A stretch of DNA of 64,000 nucleotides from Sphingomonas gilva (GTDB lineage Bacteria; Pseudomonadota; Alphaproteobacteria; Sphingomonadales; Sphingomonadaceae), in NCBI RefSeq assembly GCF_003515075.1, contig NZ_QWLV01000001.1, positions 372,001 to 436,000 on the forward strand, written 5' to 3'. The stretch's first letter is position 1, and every line of letters starts with the position of its first letter. Position numbers and translations under genes: made by a program. Below, piece by piece: positions 46,971 through 56,100 of this stretch. The notes beneath the pieces were generated by a model. That model saw only the letters and a program-made list of their open reading frames with translations. It did not search any database and had not been told where the DNA came from.

Positions 46971-48986
46971 TCAATCGACCATCCGGAAGCGGATGGCGAC
47001 CCCACCTCCGGGGGCCATCTCCAGAGGCAAGCTGTCCGTGCTCGTCACGATCCTTCGCTCCGTGCGAAAGCCGAGGGGATCGGTACGATAATCGGCGCCT
47101 TCCCCGTCGCGATAGATTTGCGCCTCGTAGCGTTTGCCGGGCGTGAGGAAGCCGAGCGGCTGGGCGATCTTGCGCGCATTCTCGTCGGTCACGGCGCCCA
47201 GGAACCATTCATTGCTCCCACGCCGCTGGCGAGCGACGACCGCACAGTCGCCGATCTCGCCGGCGAGCGTGACCGAGCGCTCCCAATCGGTCGGCACATC
47301 GCGGATGAACTGGAAGGCGTCCGGGTGCCTTGCGTAGTTTTCCGGCAGGTCCGCGGCCATCTGGATCGGCGAATACAGCACGACGTACAGTGCCAACTGC
47401 GCCGCCAACGTCGACTGCACCCGCTTCGTCACCTCGTCCTTGCCGTGTGCGATGTCGAAGATGCCCGGCGTATAGTCCATCGGTCCGGCGAGCATCCGCG
47501 TGAAGGGCAGGATCGTGACATGCTCGGGCGGATTGGTCGGGTTGCCCCAGGCGTTGAACTCCTGCCCACGCGCGCCTTCGCGGCTGACCATGTTGGGCCA
47601 GGTGCGCCTGAGGCCGGTGTCCTTGACCGGCTCGTGCGCGTTGATCGCGATATGGTGCTTGGCCGCCGCCTTGACCACATCGAGATGGTGGCGGACCATA
47701 TATTGCCCGGCGAACCATTGGAGGCCGCCCTGCGCATCGGCGATGGCGCCGCTGTGCCGGACATAGCCGGTCTTGATAATCGGCACCCCCGCATCGGCGT
47801 AGAGTTTCAGCGCATCGTCCAGCTGCCGTTCGTAATTGACCACCGCGCCCGCGGTCTCGTGATGACCGATCAGCTTGACGCTCTTGGTCTTGCCGTAAGC
47901 GGTGATCGCGCGAAGGTCGAAATCGGGATAGGGCCTGGTGAAGCTGAACGTGCCGCCATTGGCGATCCAGTCGCCGTCCCAGCCTTGGTTCCATCCTTCG
48001 ACCAGCACGCCGTCGAAACCGTATTTGGCGGCGAAATCGATATAGCGCTTGACGTTTTCGGTGCGCGCGCCGTGAAAGCGGCCGCTGCCCCAGGTCGATT
48101 TGCCCAGGTGCATCTCCCACCACACGCCGACATATTTGCCCGGCTTGAACCAGGAGATATCGGCGATCCTGCTCGGCTCGTTGAGGTTGAGCGTGATCCG
48201 GCTATCGGCGAGCGCCCCGGCGCTGTCGCCGATCAGCACCGTCCGCCACGGCGTGGCGAACGGCCCGGCCTTCTTCGCCAGCACGCCGTCGGGCCAGGGC
48301 ATCAGCCAGGCCGTCAGCGTGCCGGCGCCATCGCCTTCGAGCAGCATGCTGGGAAAGTCGACCAGCGCCGCCTCGTGGAACGACAGGTACAGGCCGTTTT
48401 CGCTCTTCAGCGTCAGCGGGGTTTCGGCGAGGGTGATGCGGCGGGCGTCGGTCTGCTTGTAGAGATATTCGTCGCGCTCCTGCCCCAATCCCTCATACCA
48501 CCACGCCTGATAGGCGCCGGCGGGGCGGAACTGGGTGCGGTCGGCGGTGACCGAGACGGCCTGCCCGACGGGGATCGCGCCGTATCCGTAGCGAAAGCCG
48601 ATACCGTCATCGAACAGGCGGAAGGTGACATCCACGACCTTGTTGAGCGGGGTGTCGCCGCTGAGCGTCACGGTCAGCTCGCTATGATTGTCGCGGATGA
48701 TCCGCTGCTCGCCCCAAGGCTGTTCCCAACTGGTATCCGACGCGCTGCGCCGGGCGGCGGCGATCGCGGTGTAGCGCGCCTGCGGCTCGCCGGCGAAGCT
48801 CAGGCCCAGCGCCGATGGCGCCAGCACCTCCACGCCGCGCCGCCGGACATCGTAGCGCGCCTGCCCCTCATCGACGGATACGCAAAGCTCGATGACCTTG
48901 CCCGGCGATTGCGCACATTCGCGCTCCGCGGCCAGCGCCGCGCAGGGCGCCAGGGCGGCGAGCAGGGCTAGGATGCGAAGGATCAT
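46971..48986 (-). CDS. GH97 glycoside hydrolase, probable inverting alpha-glucosidase (SusB-like)
   Basis: A 671-aa GH97 enzyme with N-terminal beta-sandwich and central TIM barrel (WWEMHLGKSTWGSGRFHGA, GFDGVLVEGWNQGWDG). INAHEPVKDTGLRRTWPN and SREGARGQEFNAWG carry Glu residues used as base and calcium ligands in inverting members. The place where retaining GH97 enzymes have a nucleophile Asp reads VPIIKTGYV, without Asp, which supports the inverting alpha-glucosidase type. Sec signal to AALAA. Last gene of the unit that starts with the third receptor; with LacI and MalY-like genes it suggests malto-oligosaccharide use. Confidence 0.88.
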   Translation of the reverse strand: MILRILALLAALAPCAALAAERECAQSPGKVIELCVSVDEGQARYDVRRRGVEVLAPSALGLSFAGEPQARYTAIAAARRSASDTSWEQPWGEQRIIRDNHSELTVTLSGDTPLNKVVDVTFRLFDDGIGFRYGYGAIPVGQAVSVTADRTQFRPAGAYQAWWYEGLGQERDEYLYKQTDARRITLAETPLTLKSENGLYLSFHEAALVDFPSMLLEGDGAGTLTAWLMPWPDGVLAKKAGPFATPWRTVLIGDSAGALADSRITLNLNEPSRIADISWFKPGKYVGVWWEMHLGKSTWGSGRFHGARTENVKRYIDFAAKYGFDGVLVEGWNQGWDGDWIANGGTFSFTRPYPDFDLRAITAYGKTKSVKLIGHHETAGAVVNYERQLDDALKLYADAGVPIIKTGYVRHSGAIADAQGGLQWFAGQYMVRHHLDVVKAAAKHHIAINAHEPVKDTGLRRTWPNMVSREGARGQEFNAWGNPTNPPEHVTILPFTRMLAGPMDYTPGIFDIAHGKDEVTKRVQSTLAAQLALYVVLYSPIQMAADLPENYARHPDAFQFIRDVPTDWERSVTLAGEIGDCAVVARQRRGSNEWFLGAVTDENARKIAQPLGFLTPGKRYEAQIYRDGEGADYRTDPLGFRTERRIVTSTDSLPLEMAPGGGVAIRFRMVD

Positions 48987-49024
48987 CGAACAGTCTCTTT
49001 CATTCGGGGGATGCCGGCTTGCGG

Positions 49025-50098
49025 TCACCGCGATTTGAGGAAGGCATTCTTGAGCTGCTGCTTCAGCGCGGCGCGAAAGCCGGGGCTCATCAGCCCCAGC
49101 GCGCCGCGCAGCGGCTCCGGAATATGATCCGCGCCGTCGCCGAAGACATGCGCATCGAACATCGCGCGCCAATAGGCCCGTTCGCCGGGCGGCAGGTGCT
49201 TGAGCGCGAGCAGCGCGGACAGGAATATGTCGTTGGCGCGCTCCAGCCCGGTGGCGCTGTCGCCCCACCAGTAATTGACCATCGCGTTGTACGGATCGAG
49301 CGAGGTGACGTGGTGCCACCAGTATTTGGGCATGAACAGCGCGTCACCGGGCTCGAGATACGCCACGCGCGCCGCCGCGACCGCTTCGGCATAGCGCGGG
49401 AAGCGATCGAGATCGGGCGCCTCGGGATCGACCAGCGACAAGGGCGGCGGGTTGTCGAGCGGGCCGACATAGAGATTGGCGACCTGATCGGGCGGGAACA
49501 GCACGAAGCGGCGCCGCCCGGCGATGACACAGGCGAGATTGTGGTCACGGTCGTTGTGCGTCTGGGTCTTGATCGCGCTGCCGATCCATAGCCGCGGCGC
49601 GATCTCGGCGGGCAGCAGCGGCATCGGGTTCTGCCGCACGAAATCGGGCAGGTGGCTGGCGAGCGGCAGCATCTGGATCGCGACGAACGGCGCGTTCGGC
49701 TGGCCGATCAGCCGTTCGATCCGGTCGAGCGTTTCGCCGATCCGACCGCTGCGCTTGGTGAAGTTGAACTCGCGCATGTCCGGACCATAGGTGAAGCGCC
49801 CGCCGCTTTTCGCCGGCGCCTCCATCACCGGCGCCGACGCGCCGCGGTCCATGCCCTTCAGATAGGCATTGAGGGTTGCAGGCGAGCGGCCCGCCGCCAG
49901 CGCCGGCCAGTGATCGAACACGCCCTTCAGCACGACCGGCGTTTCCGTCGCCACCAGCGCGGCGAAATCCGCCGGCGCCGGCGCCGTCCGCGCCGAGACG
50001 CGCGGCAGCCGGTCCAGCGCTGACGCCTGCGCGTCGTTGCTGGCGCGCAATGCCTCAGCCACCAGCGTGGTCCGCGATGCGGCCCAGATATTCGTCAT
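49025..50098 (-). CDS. Cupin_8/JmjC-type Fe(II)/2-oxoglutarate oxygenase-like protein
   Basis: A 357-aa protein of the cupin_8 (JmjC-like) family. The Fe(II) facial triad is present: H181 and D183 in TQTHNDRDHNLAC and the distal His (about 262) in KYWWHHVTS; RRRFVLFPPDQ is the following strand. Known relatives hydroxylate protein side chains (FIH-like). No signal peptide. It overlaps the pseudo-halogenase gene by 44 bp; no convincing ribosome site precedes the ATG, so a slightly later start (GTG or TTG within residues 13-17) is possible. In sphingomonads and Caulobacter this family clusters with receptors and halogenase-like genes. Confidence 0.85.
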   Translation of the reverse strand: MTNIWAASRTTLVAEALRASNDAQASALDRLPRVSARTAPAPADFAALVATETPVVLKGVFDHWPALAAGRSPATLNAYLKGMDRGASAPVMEAPAKSGGRFTYGPDMREFNFTKRSGRIGETLDRIERLIGQPNAPFVAIQMLPLASHLPDFVRQNPMPLLPAEIAPRLWIGSAIKTQTHNDRDHNLACVIAGRRRFVLFPPDQVANLYVGPLDNPPPLSLVDPEAPDLDRFPRYAEAVAAARVAYLEPGDALFMPKYWWHHVTSLDPYNAMVNYWWGDSATGLERANDIFLSALLALKHLPPGERAYWRAMFDAHVFGDGADHIPEPLRGALGLMSPGFRAALKQQLKNAFLKSR

Positions 50099-51557
50099 GG
50101 GTCGGCTGCCTGAGCACCTGTTCCTTGACGAAGCCGAGCATCCGGCGGAACTGCGCCTTCATCTCGTCGGGCGTGGTGCGGTCGATCACCGGCAGATGGC
50201 TCTCCGGCGTGACGCCGTGGCCGATGAACAGCGCACGCCAGCTGTCGGGCGCGAAGCTCTGCTCCTCCATCGGCGGCACCTCGCCGCGCGCGCGAAAGGT
50301 GGCGATGGTGTGCGCCAGTTCGGGCGAGGTCTCCGCCTCGCGCGCCGACGCCCAGAACGCGCCCTCATAGCGCGCCAGCGCATAATGCGCCGACTGGAAG
50401 TCGCGGACCTGTTCGAACGACGACCGCATGATCCGGTTATATTCGGCGCGCTGCGCGCCGAACGCGCCGCCAACCGGGAAGCAGGCGAGCAGATGGATCA
50501 GCCCCAGCTGAACTGCGTGCAGGTCGACGCCGTGAACCGGATCGAACGCGCACGCCGCGGACCCGATCGCGACGCAGTTTCGCGCCCAGGCAGCTTCGCG
50601 CCGGCCGGGATCGGATGAGCGGACGGCCGGGTCGGCAAGCGCGAAGCCGCACGCCGCCTCGGCCCCGCGCAACGCCTCCTCGTCGCTGGCGAGCGCGCTC
50701 GCATAGGCCTGGGCCACATGCGTCCGCGCCGGCGTCGGATGGAGCGCCGTCCAGCCGCCTCGCCAGGCGCGGACCTCGGCATAGATCGGCAGGGGTGAAA
50801 GCGCCGGACCGTTGGCGGCGAGGACACGGTCGGCCGGGAAGCAGGATCGCCAGCTTTCGCGCGCGACGCCCAATGCGCCGCCGATCAGGTCGCCCTCACC
50901 GCCGGTCGCGTCGATGAACAGGTCGCCGCCGATATGTTCACCGCCATCGACGATCAGCGCCGCGATGTCGCCCGTCTCGGACGCGAGCACCGCGTTCGCG
51001 CCCGATGCGGTGAGCGCGGTCACGCCATCCCGGATCGCTACCGCCTTCAGAATGCCTGCATAGGCGGCGGCGGGCAGGTGATAGCCATAATCGCTGCGCC
51101 CGTAGCGTTCGGTCTCGGCGTCGGGGATCAGCAGGCGCCCGTGCCGGGCCGCAGCGGCGGTCAGCGAGAAGTCTTCGAGCCCGACGCTCAGCCCGTGGCG
51201 GCGCGCCTTCAGCCAGTAAGCGAAGAAATCCTTGCCATCGATCGCTGTACCGAACGCGCCATAGGCATGGAGGAAGCCGGACGCGCCGCTCGCCGGCTCG
51301 ACGAAATTCTGCCCCAGCGAGAAGGCGCCGCGGCTCGCGCGGATGAGCGCCGCCTCGTCGATGCGCAGCTGGTTGTGCAGCGCCTCCAGCGCCGGAAGCG
51401 TCGGATACACATCGGCCGGATGGAGCGCGCTCGGCAGCTCGATCGCCGTCACCATCACGCCGGCTGGTTCGAGCGCCTTGGCGATCGTCGCGGCCGCCAG
51501 CCACAGCGGCGCGTCGCGGCCGATCACGACGATGGCCCGGACGGCGGGCGGGCTCAT
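50055..51557 (-). CDS. Degenerate tryptophan-halogenase-like protein (pseudo-enzyme)
   Basis: A 500-aa homologue of the adjacent halogenase-like protein that has lost its key residues. The FAD loop GGGTAGW is IGRDAPLW (12-19). The catalytic Lys of TFKLGIEF is Ser in AFSLGQNF (S80). The WxWxIP motif is gone (RGGWTALHP). The Glu-bearing FLEPLESTS is FDPVHGVDL. The overall fold is still traceable (GDLFIDATGGEGDLIGG; C-terminal HDEYL as in HDEFV), and the frame is intact. It is therefore likely a retained non-halogenating partner rather than a decaying gene. Overlaps its active paralogue by 4 bp. Confidence 0.8.
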   Translation of the reverse strand: MSPPAVRAIVVIGRDAPLWLAAATIAKALEPAGVMVTAIELPSALHPADVYPTLPALEALHNQLRIDEAALIRASRGAFSLGQNFVEPASGASGFLHAYGAFGTAIDGKDFFAYWLKARRHGLSVGLEDFSLTAAAARHGRLLIPDAETERYGRSDYGYHLPAAAYAGILKAVAIRDGVTALTASGANAVLASETGDIAALIVDGGEHIGGDLFIDATGGEGDLIGGALGVARESWRSCFPADRVLAANGPALSPLPIYAEVRAWRGGWTALHPTPARTHVAQAYASALASDEEALRGAEAACGFALADPAVRSSDPGRREAAWARNCVAIGSAACAFDPVHGVDLHAVQLGLIHLLACFPVGGAFGAQRAEYNRIMRSSFEQVRDFQSAHYALARYEGAFWASAREAETSPELAHTIATFRARGEVPPMEEQSFAPDSWRALFIGHGVTPESHLPVIDRTTPDEMKAQFRRMLGFVKEQVLRQPTHDEYLGRIADHAGG

Positions 51558-53089
51558 GCCGCCGACACCGTGTCGCCCGCCGCATCCGCCGCCGCGGAGC
51601 AATAGCTTGCGACGAATTCGTCGTGCGGCGTCATCGCCGCGGCGTTGGTGGAGATCCGCAGCTTCAGGTCGCTCAGCTTCGCTTCGAGATCGGGCGGTGC
51701 GATGCGATCGGCCAGCCGGTTATAGGCGCGCGGTACGATGCCCTGCCCGACCAGCACCGCCAGCCAGCTGTCGCGCGAGAACAGGCCCAAGGTGTAATCG
51801 GGCGCGGCGGCGCTCTCCTCGAACAGTGCGATCTTGTGCGCCAGGCTGTCGGGGAGCGTCATGGTGCGGACATGGTCCCATAGCGGCTCGCCCACGCGCG
51901 CGTTGGCGGCATAATGCAGCACCAGGAAATCGCGCGTTCGGTCGTAATGGATTTCGAACAGGCGGTTGAACTCGGCCGCCAGCCGCGGATCGATGACGCC
52001 GCCGACGGGCATCAGGTTGGCGAGATCGGTGGCGGCGGCCTGGATCAGGAAGATGCTGGTCGATTCGAGCGGTTCGAGGAACCCGCTCGAGAGGCCGATC
52101 GCGACGACATTGCCTTCCCACGCTTTCGCCCGCCGCCCCGCCTGGAACCGCAGCAGGCGCGGCTCGGCGAGCGCGGGCCCGTCGAGCGACTGCATCAGCG
52201 CCTCGTATGCCTGCTCCTTGCTGCAGAAGCGGCTGGAGAAGACATGGCCGTTGCCGGTGCGGTGCTGCAGCGGGATGCGCCAGATCCATCCGCCGGGTTG
52301 CGCGATGGAACGGGTATAGGGCGTGAGCGCGCCTGCCCGCTCGCACGGCACGGCGAGCGCGCGGTCGCAGGGCAGCCATTCGCTCCAGTCGCGCCACGCG
52401 ACGTTCATCGTCTGGCCGAGCAGCAGCGCGCGGAAGCCGCTGCAATCGATGAACAGATCGCCGGCGATGCGCGCGCCCGATTTGAGCGTCAGGCTCTCGA
52501 CATGGCCGGTCTCGGCGTTCCGGACGATGCCGACCACCTGTCCCTCGACCCGCTTGACGCCGCGAAAGATGGTCCAGCGGCGAAGGAAATCGGCATAGAG
52601 CCCGGCGTCGAAATGATAGGCATAGGCGTAGGTCGAGCGGATCGACTTCATATCCTGGTTGGGGAATTCGAACGCGCCTTCGCGGCATGCGGCGACCGCA
52701 TAGGAATAGTCCTGCAGCGAACCGACATCCTGCCCGGCGAGTGACGCGCGCACCCAATGATGCTGGAAGTCCACCCCCGCCCAGGGCTCGCCGAAGGTGC
52801 CGAAGGGGTGGATGTAGCGTCCGCCGGGCTTGTCCCAGCCGACGAACTCGATGCCCAGCTTGAAGGTCGCGCGGGTCTCGCGCATGAACTGCGCCTCGTC
52901 GATCCCCAGCATGTCGTTGAACGTCTTGATGTGCGGCAGCGTCGCCTCGCCGACGCCGACGGTGCCGATCTCGTCCGATTCGATCAGCGTGATGTCGTAG
53001 TCGGGCAATGCCAGCAGCCGCGCCAGCGCCGCCGCGCACATCCACCCCGCGGTGCCCCCTCCGACAATGACGACCTTCATCGGTGCCAT
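51554..53089 (-). CDS. Tryptophan-halogenase-like flavoprotein (receptor-linked)
   Basis: A 511-aa FAD protein with complete halogenase motifs: VGGGTAGW (9-16), K77 in TFKLGIEF, GWIWRIPLQHRTGNG, and FLEPLESTSIFLIQ. It is cytoplasmic (no signal). The gene follows the third receptor after an intrinsic terminator and is coupled to the pseudo-halogenase. Caulobacter has a halogenase-like gene in its maltose receptor locus, so the association is conserved, but the substrate is unknown. AGGCGG precedes the ATG; a second ATG three codons later is also possible. Confidence 0.88.
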   Translation of the reverse strand: MAPMKVVIVGGGTAGWMCAAALARLLALPDYDITLIESDEIGTVGVGEATLPHIKTFNDMLGIDEAQFMRETRATFKLGIEFVGWDKPGGRYIHPFGTFGEPWAGVDFQHHWVRASLAGQDVGSLQDYSYAVAACREGAFEFPNQDMKSIRSTYAYAYHFDAGLYADFLRRWTIFRGVKRVEGQVVGIVRNAETGHVESLTLKSGARIAGDLFIDCSGFRALLLGQTMNVAWRDWSEWLPCDRALAVPCERAGALTPYTRSIAQPGGWIWRIPLQHRTGNGHVFSSRFCSKEQAYEALMQSLDGPALAEPRLLRFQAGRRAKAWEGNVVAIGLSSGFLEPLESTSIFLIQAAATDLANLMPVGGVIDPRLAAEFNRLFEIHYDRTRDFLVLHYAANARVGEPLWDHVRTMTLPDSLAHKIALFEESAAAPDYTLGLFSRDSWLAVLVGQGIVPRAYNRLADRIAPPDLEAKLSDLKLRISTNAAAMTPHDEFVASYCSAAADAAGDTVSAA

Positions 53090-53101
53090 CCCATCCGCCT
53101 G

Positions 53102-53136
53102 AAAAATGGCGCCGCCACGCCGGGCGCGGCGACGCC
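53102..53136 (-). terminator. Intrinsic terminator/attenuator behind the third receptor
   Basis: On the minus strand, a 12-bp stem (GGCGTCGCCGCG pairing with CGTGGCGGCGCC through two G-U wobbles) with a CCCGG loop is followed by A and five T. It lies 8 bp after the receptor stop. The sequence leading into it, TTCCCCTCGG, is identical to that before the hairpin behind the second receptor. Confidence 0.75.
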
Positions 53137-53144
53137 GAGGGGAA

Positions 53145-56100
53145 CTAGAATTTGAACCGCGCCCCGATCTGGAAGCGGCGATCGACGCGGCTCCAGGCCG
53201 AATCGAAATATTTGGGCGCGGCGCCGCGCATCTGCGGCGAATCTCCGAAGATCTGCTGCTGGTACACCGTGGTGGTGTTCAGCAGGTTGGTTCCCTCCAG
53301 CGAAAGTTCGAGGAAGTCGGTCGGCGAGTAGCGGAACGACGCGTCGAGGAAGCCGGCCGCTTTCTGGAACACGGGAAGGCCGATGCAGCAGTCTAGATTC
53401 TGCGTCAGGTAGCGCGACCGCCAGTTATACGCGACGCGCAGGCCCACCGGCCCCTTTTCGTACAGGCCGACGATGTTGAACGTGTGCGTCGAGATGCCGG
53501 CGAGACGATGCGAGTCGATGACGAACCCGCTGCCGCCGAGCGCCTGCTGGCCGGCTCCGAACGCGCCGATGTCGCCGCTGGACGAAGCGGTGATCAGGTT
53601 CGAGTTGTTGATGCCCGCCTGGTGGACATAGGTGTAGTTGAGCTGCGTGCCGAGGCCGCTGAGCAGCCCGGGCAGGAAGTCGAAGAAGGTCTGGTACGCC
53701 ACCTCCGCGCCCATCAGCTCGCCGCCATCCTCCACATTGCTGGGCCCGTTGATCTGGACGGTCTGGGTCGACGCGCCGTTGGCGATGCTGCGGGTGAACT
53801 GGCCGTAGGAGATCGCGTTGTGCAGCTTCTTGTAGAACAGGCCCACGGTCAGCGAGGTGCTGCGGCCCATATAGCGTTCGAACGAGAGATCGAACTGATC
53901 GGCGCTGAGCGGCTTCAACGCCGCGTTGCCCGAATTCGCCAGGAACACGAAGTTGTAGCCGGTGACGTTTTCAGGCGTGCGCGGCGCGTTGGGCGAATTG
54001 AACACGATATAGGGCGAATCCGCCGTGGTGTTGATGATCGGGGCGTTGATCGCCAGCGTGTTGCGCAACAGGCCGATGTCGGGCCGCGAGATCGCCCTTG
54101 AATATGCGAAGCGGACGAAGTTCTTGTCGTCGAGGCCGAATCGGAGGTTGAGGCTCGGCAGCCAGTCGGTCCTCGACGAGCGGAACGTGTCGGCCGTCGC
54201 GCCGCCATTGGCGAACGCCCGGATTTCCGGCGTCAGATAGCAGCTGACATTGAGGATATTGTTGCCGGAGAGCGGCGTGCCGCAGGCCGGCAGGTTGTCG
54301 AAGATGTTCGCCGCCGGGAAGGCGACGCTGCCGATGCTGTCCTCCTCGGTGCTAACGACGCGCAGGCCGACATTGCCGGTCAGGGTGACGCCGCCGAACA
54401 GGGTCTTGTCGTCCCCGCCGAAGCGCAGCATCGCGTATGCCGCCTTGGTCCGCTCGCGGATCTGCATGACCTCGCCGGGAGTGAAGCAATCGTCGACCGT
54501 GGCTTCGGGGCGATCGCAGATCGCGGTGTAGCCCGGCGCCAAGGGCGAACTGGTGGTCGCCCCGCTCAGTGACTGGATCAGGCGCGGGAAGTCCTGCAGC
54601 GTGGCCCGGTTCAGATAGACGAGCGGCCCGTTGGGATAGGAACCGCCGTCATAGAAATCGCCCAGGCTCTCCGATTCCCAGATGCCCTCGCCATAGCCCT
54701 GGAAGGGCGGGTGGCCGGCATTTCCGGCGCAATTGTTGGAACCGGTTGGATTGGGCGTTCCGTCCGGATTGGTCGGGCCGGTTGGATAGGCGCCGCCGCT
54801 CGTGTTGTCGGCATTGAAGCCCGGACCGTTGCAGTTCCATGGCTGCGCAATCGGAGTCCAGTTGAACGTCGAGTAGCGCACCTTCTGGCGGCGGTTGGCG
54901 TAGCGCACGCCGACCTTCAGCGAGTCGAGCCAGCCATCGTCTGCGAAGTCGTATTCCGCATCGGTGCGGAAGGCGAATTCCTGGGCGTCATTGTCCTCGA
55001 CATGGCCCTGGATGAAAGGGATCCAGTAATTGTGCGGATTGGCGAGGCCGCCTTCCGCATAGTTGACGTTGGAGCCGGGCAGCAGCTCGACGCTGGGCGT
55101 CCCATCCTCGTTCACGCCGTACTGGTAGTTGGCCATCGAGCCGGTCGCGACCAGGATGTCGTTGTTGTAGGTCGACGCGTCGATGAACTGCACGTCGGCA
55201 TTGAGGTGCAGCCGGTCGGTCGGGTCCCAGCGGATGTTCGCGGAAAGGTCGCTCGTCCCCTCCTCATGTGCGAAATTGCGCGCCTCGTTCTGGAAATAGA
55301 GGCCGTTGCGCGGATTGTCGCCGCATACGCCGTTGCCGCAATAGTTGACGAACGGCACGCCGGGAATCGCCGAGCCGGCGTTGATCGCCGCCTGCACGCT
55401 TTCATAGGTGCCGCTGAAGCTGCCGTGCGGCTGGGTCAGCAGGCCCGATGTCAGCATGCCGTCGGGGCCGAAGGTCATGCCGGTGCTGCCGACCAGGATG
55501 GAGCCGGTGCGGGGGTTGAAGGCGCGCGTGCCGAAATAATTGCCGTCGAGAATGGCGTGGCTGGCGCGCTCCAGCCAGGCATTGGTGTAATGCGAATCGA
55601 TATACTGGACTGTTGCGCGCAGCGTGCCCGAGTTGTTCTCATACTGGGCCGCGCCGGCGATGCCGCGGCGCTTGCGGTCATAATCGACCTGCGAATAGCG
55701 GATGCCGTCGGGGATATAGGCCCAGCCGTCGCCGCCGAAGGGGTTGGCGGTGCACCCGATCGTGCCGTCGGCGGCGACATTGGCCTCGTCCGCGGTGCCG
55801 AAGCCGGCGGTGCAATAGGTGTCGATCTTGTCCATGATGACGCTCTCTGTGCGCGTCACGACATGGCTCTCGGCATAGTTGCCCAACAGCCCGAAGCGCC
55901 CGATCGCGGTGTCCACCGAGTAGCTGACGAGGCCCGAGAATTCGTGCGTCCAGCGTTCGGACCGGTCGCCATAGTTCCCCTTGACGCTGCCGGTCACCAG
56001 GAGGCCCTTCTGGTCGAAGGGCAGGCGGGTCCTGAGGTTGACGGTTCCGGCGATGCCGCCCTCGATCATCTCGGCGGTCTGGTTCTTGTAGGAATCGACG

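Noticed and set aside
50055..51557. Calling the second halogenase homologue a pseudogene
   Set aside because: The frame is full length, translationally coupled and lacks stops or frameshifts; loss is confined to catalytic motifs, so a pseudo-enzyme is the better description.
37005..53089. Halogenase genes as part of a halogenated natural-product cluster
   Set aside because: No NRPS, PKS, prenyltransferase or other tailoring genes are present; all neighbours are receptors, hydrolases and sugar catabolism.
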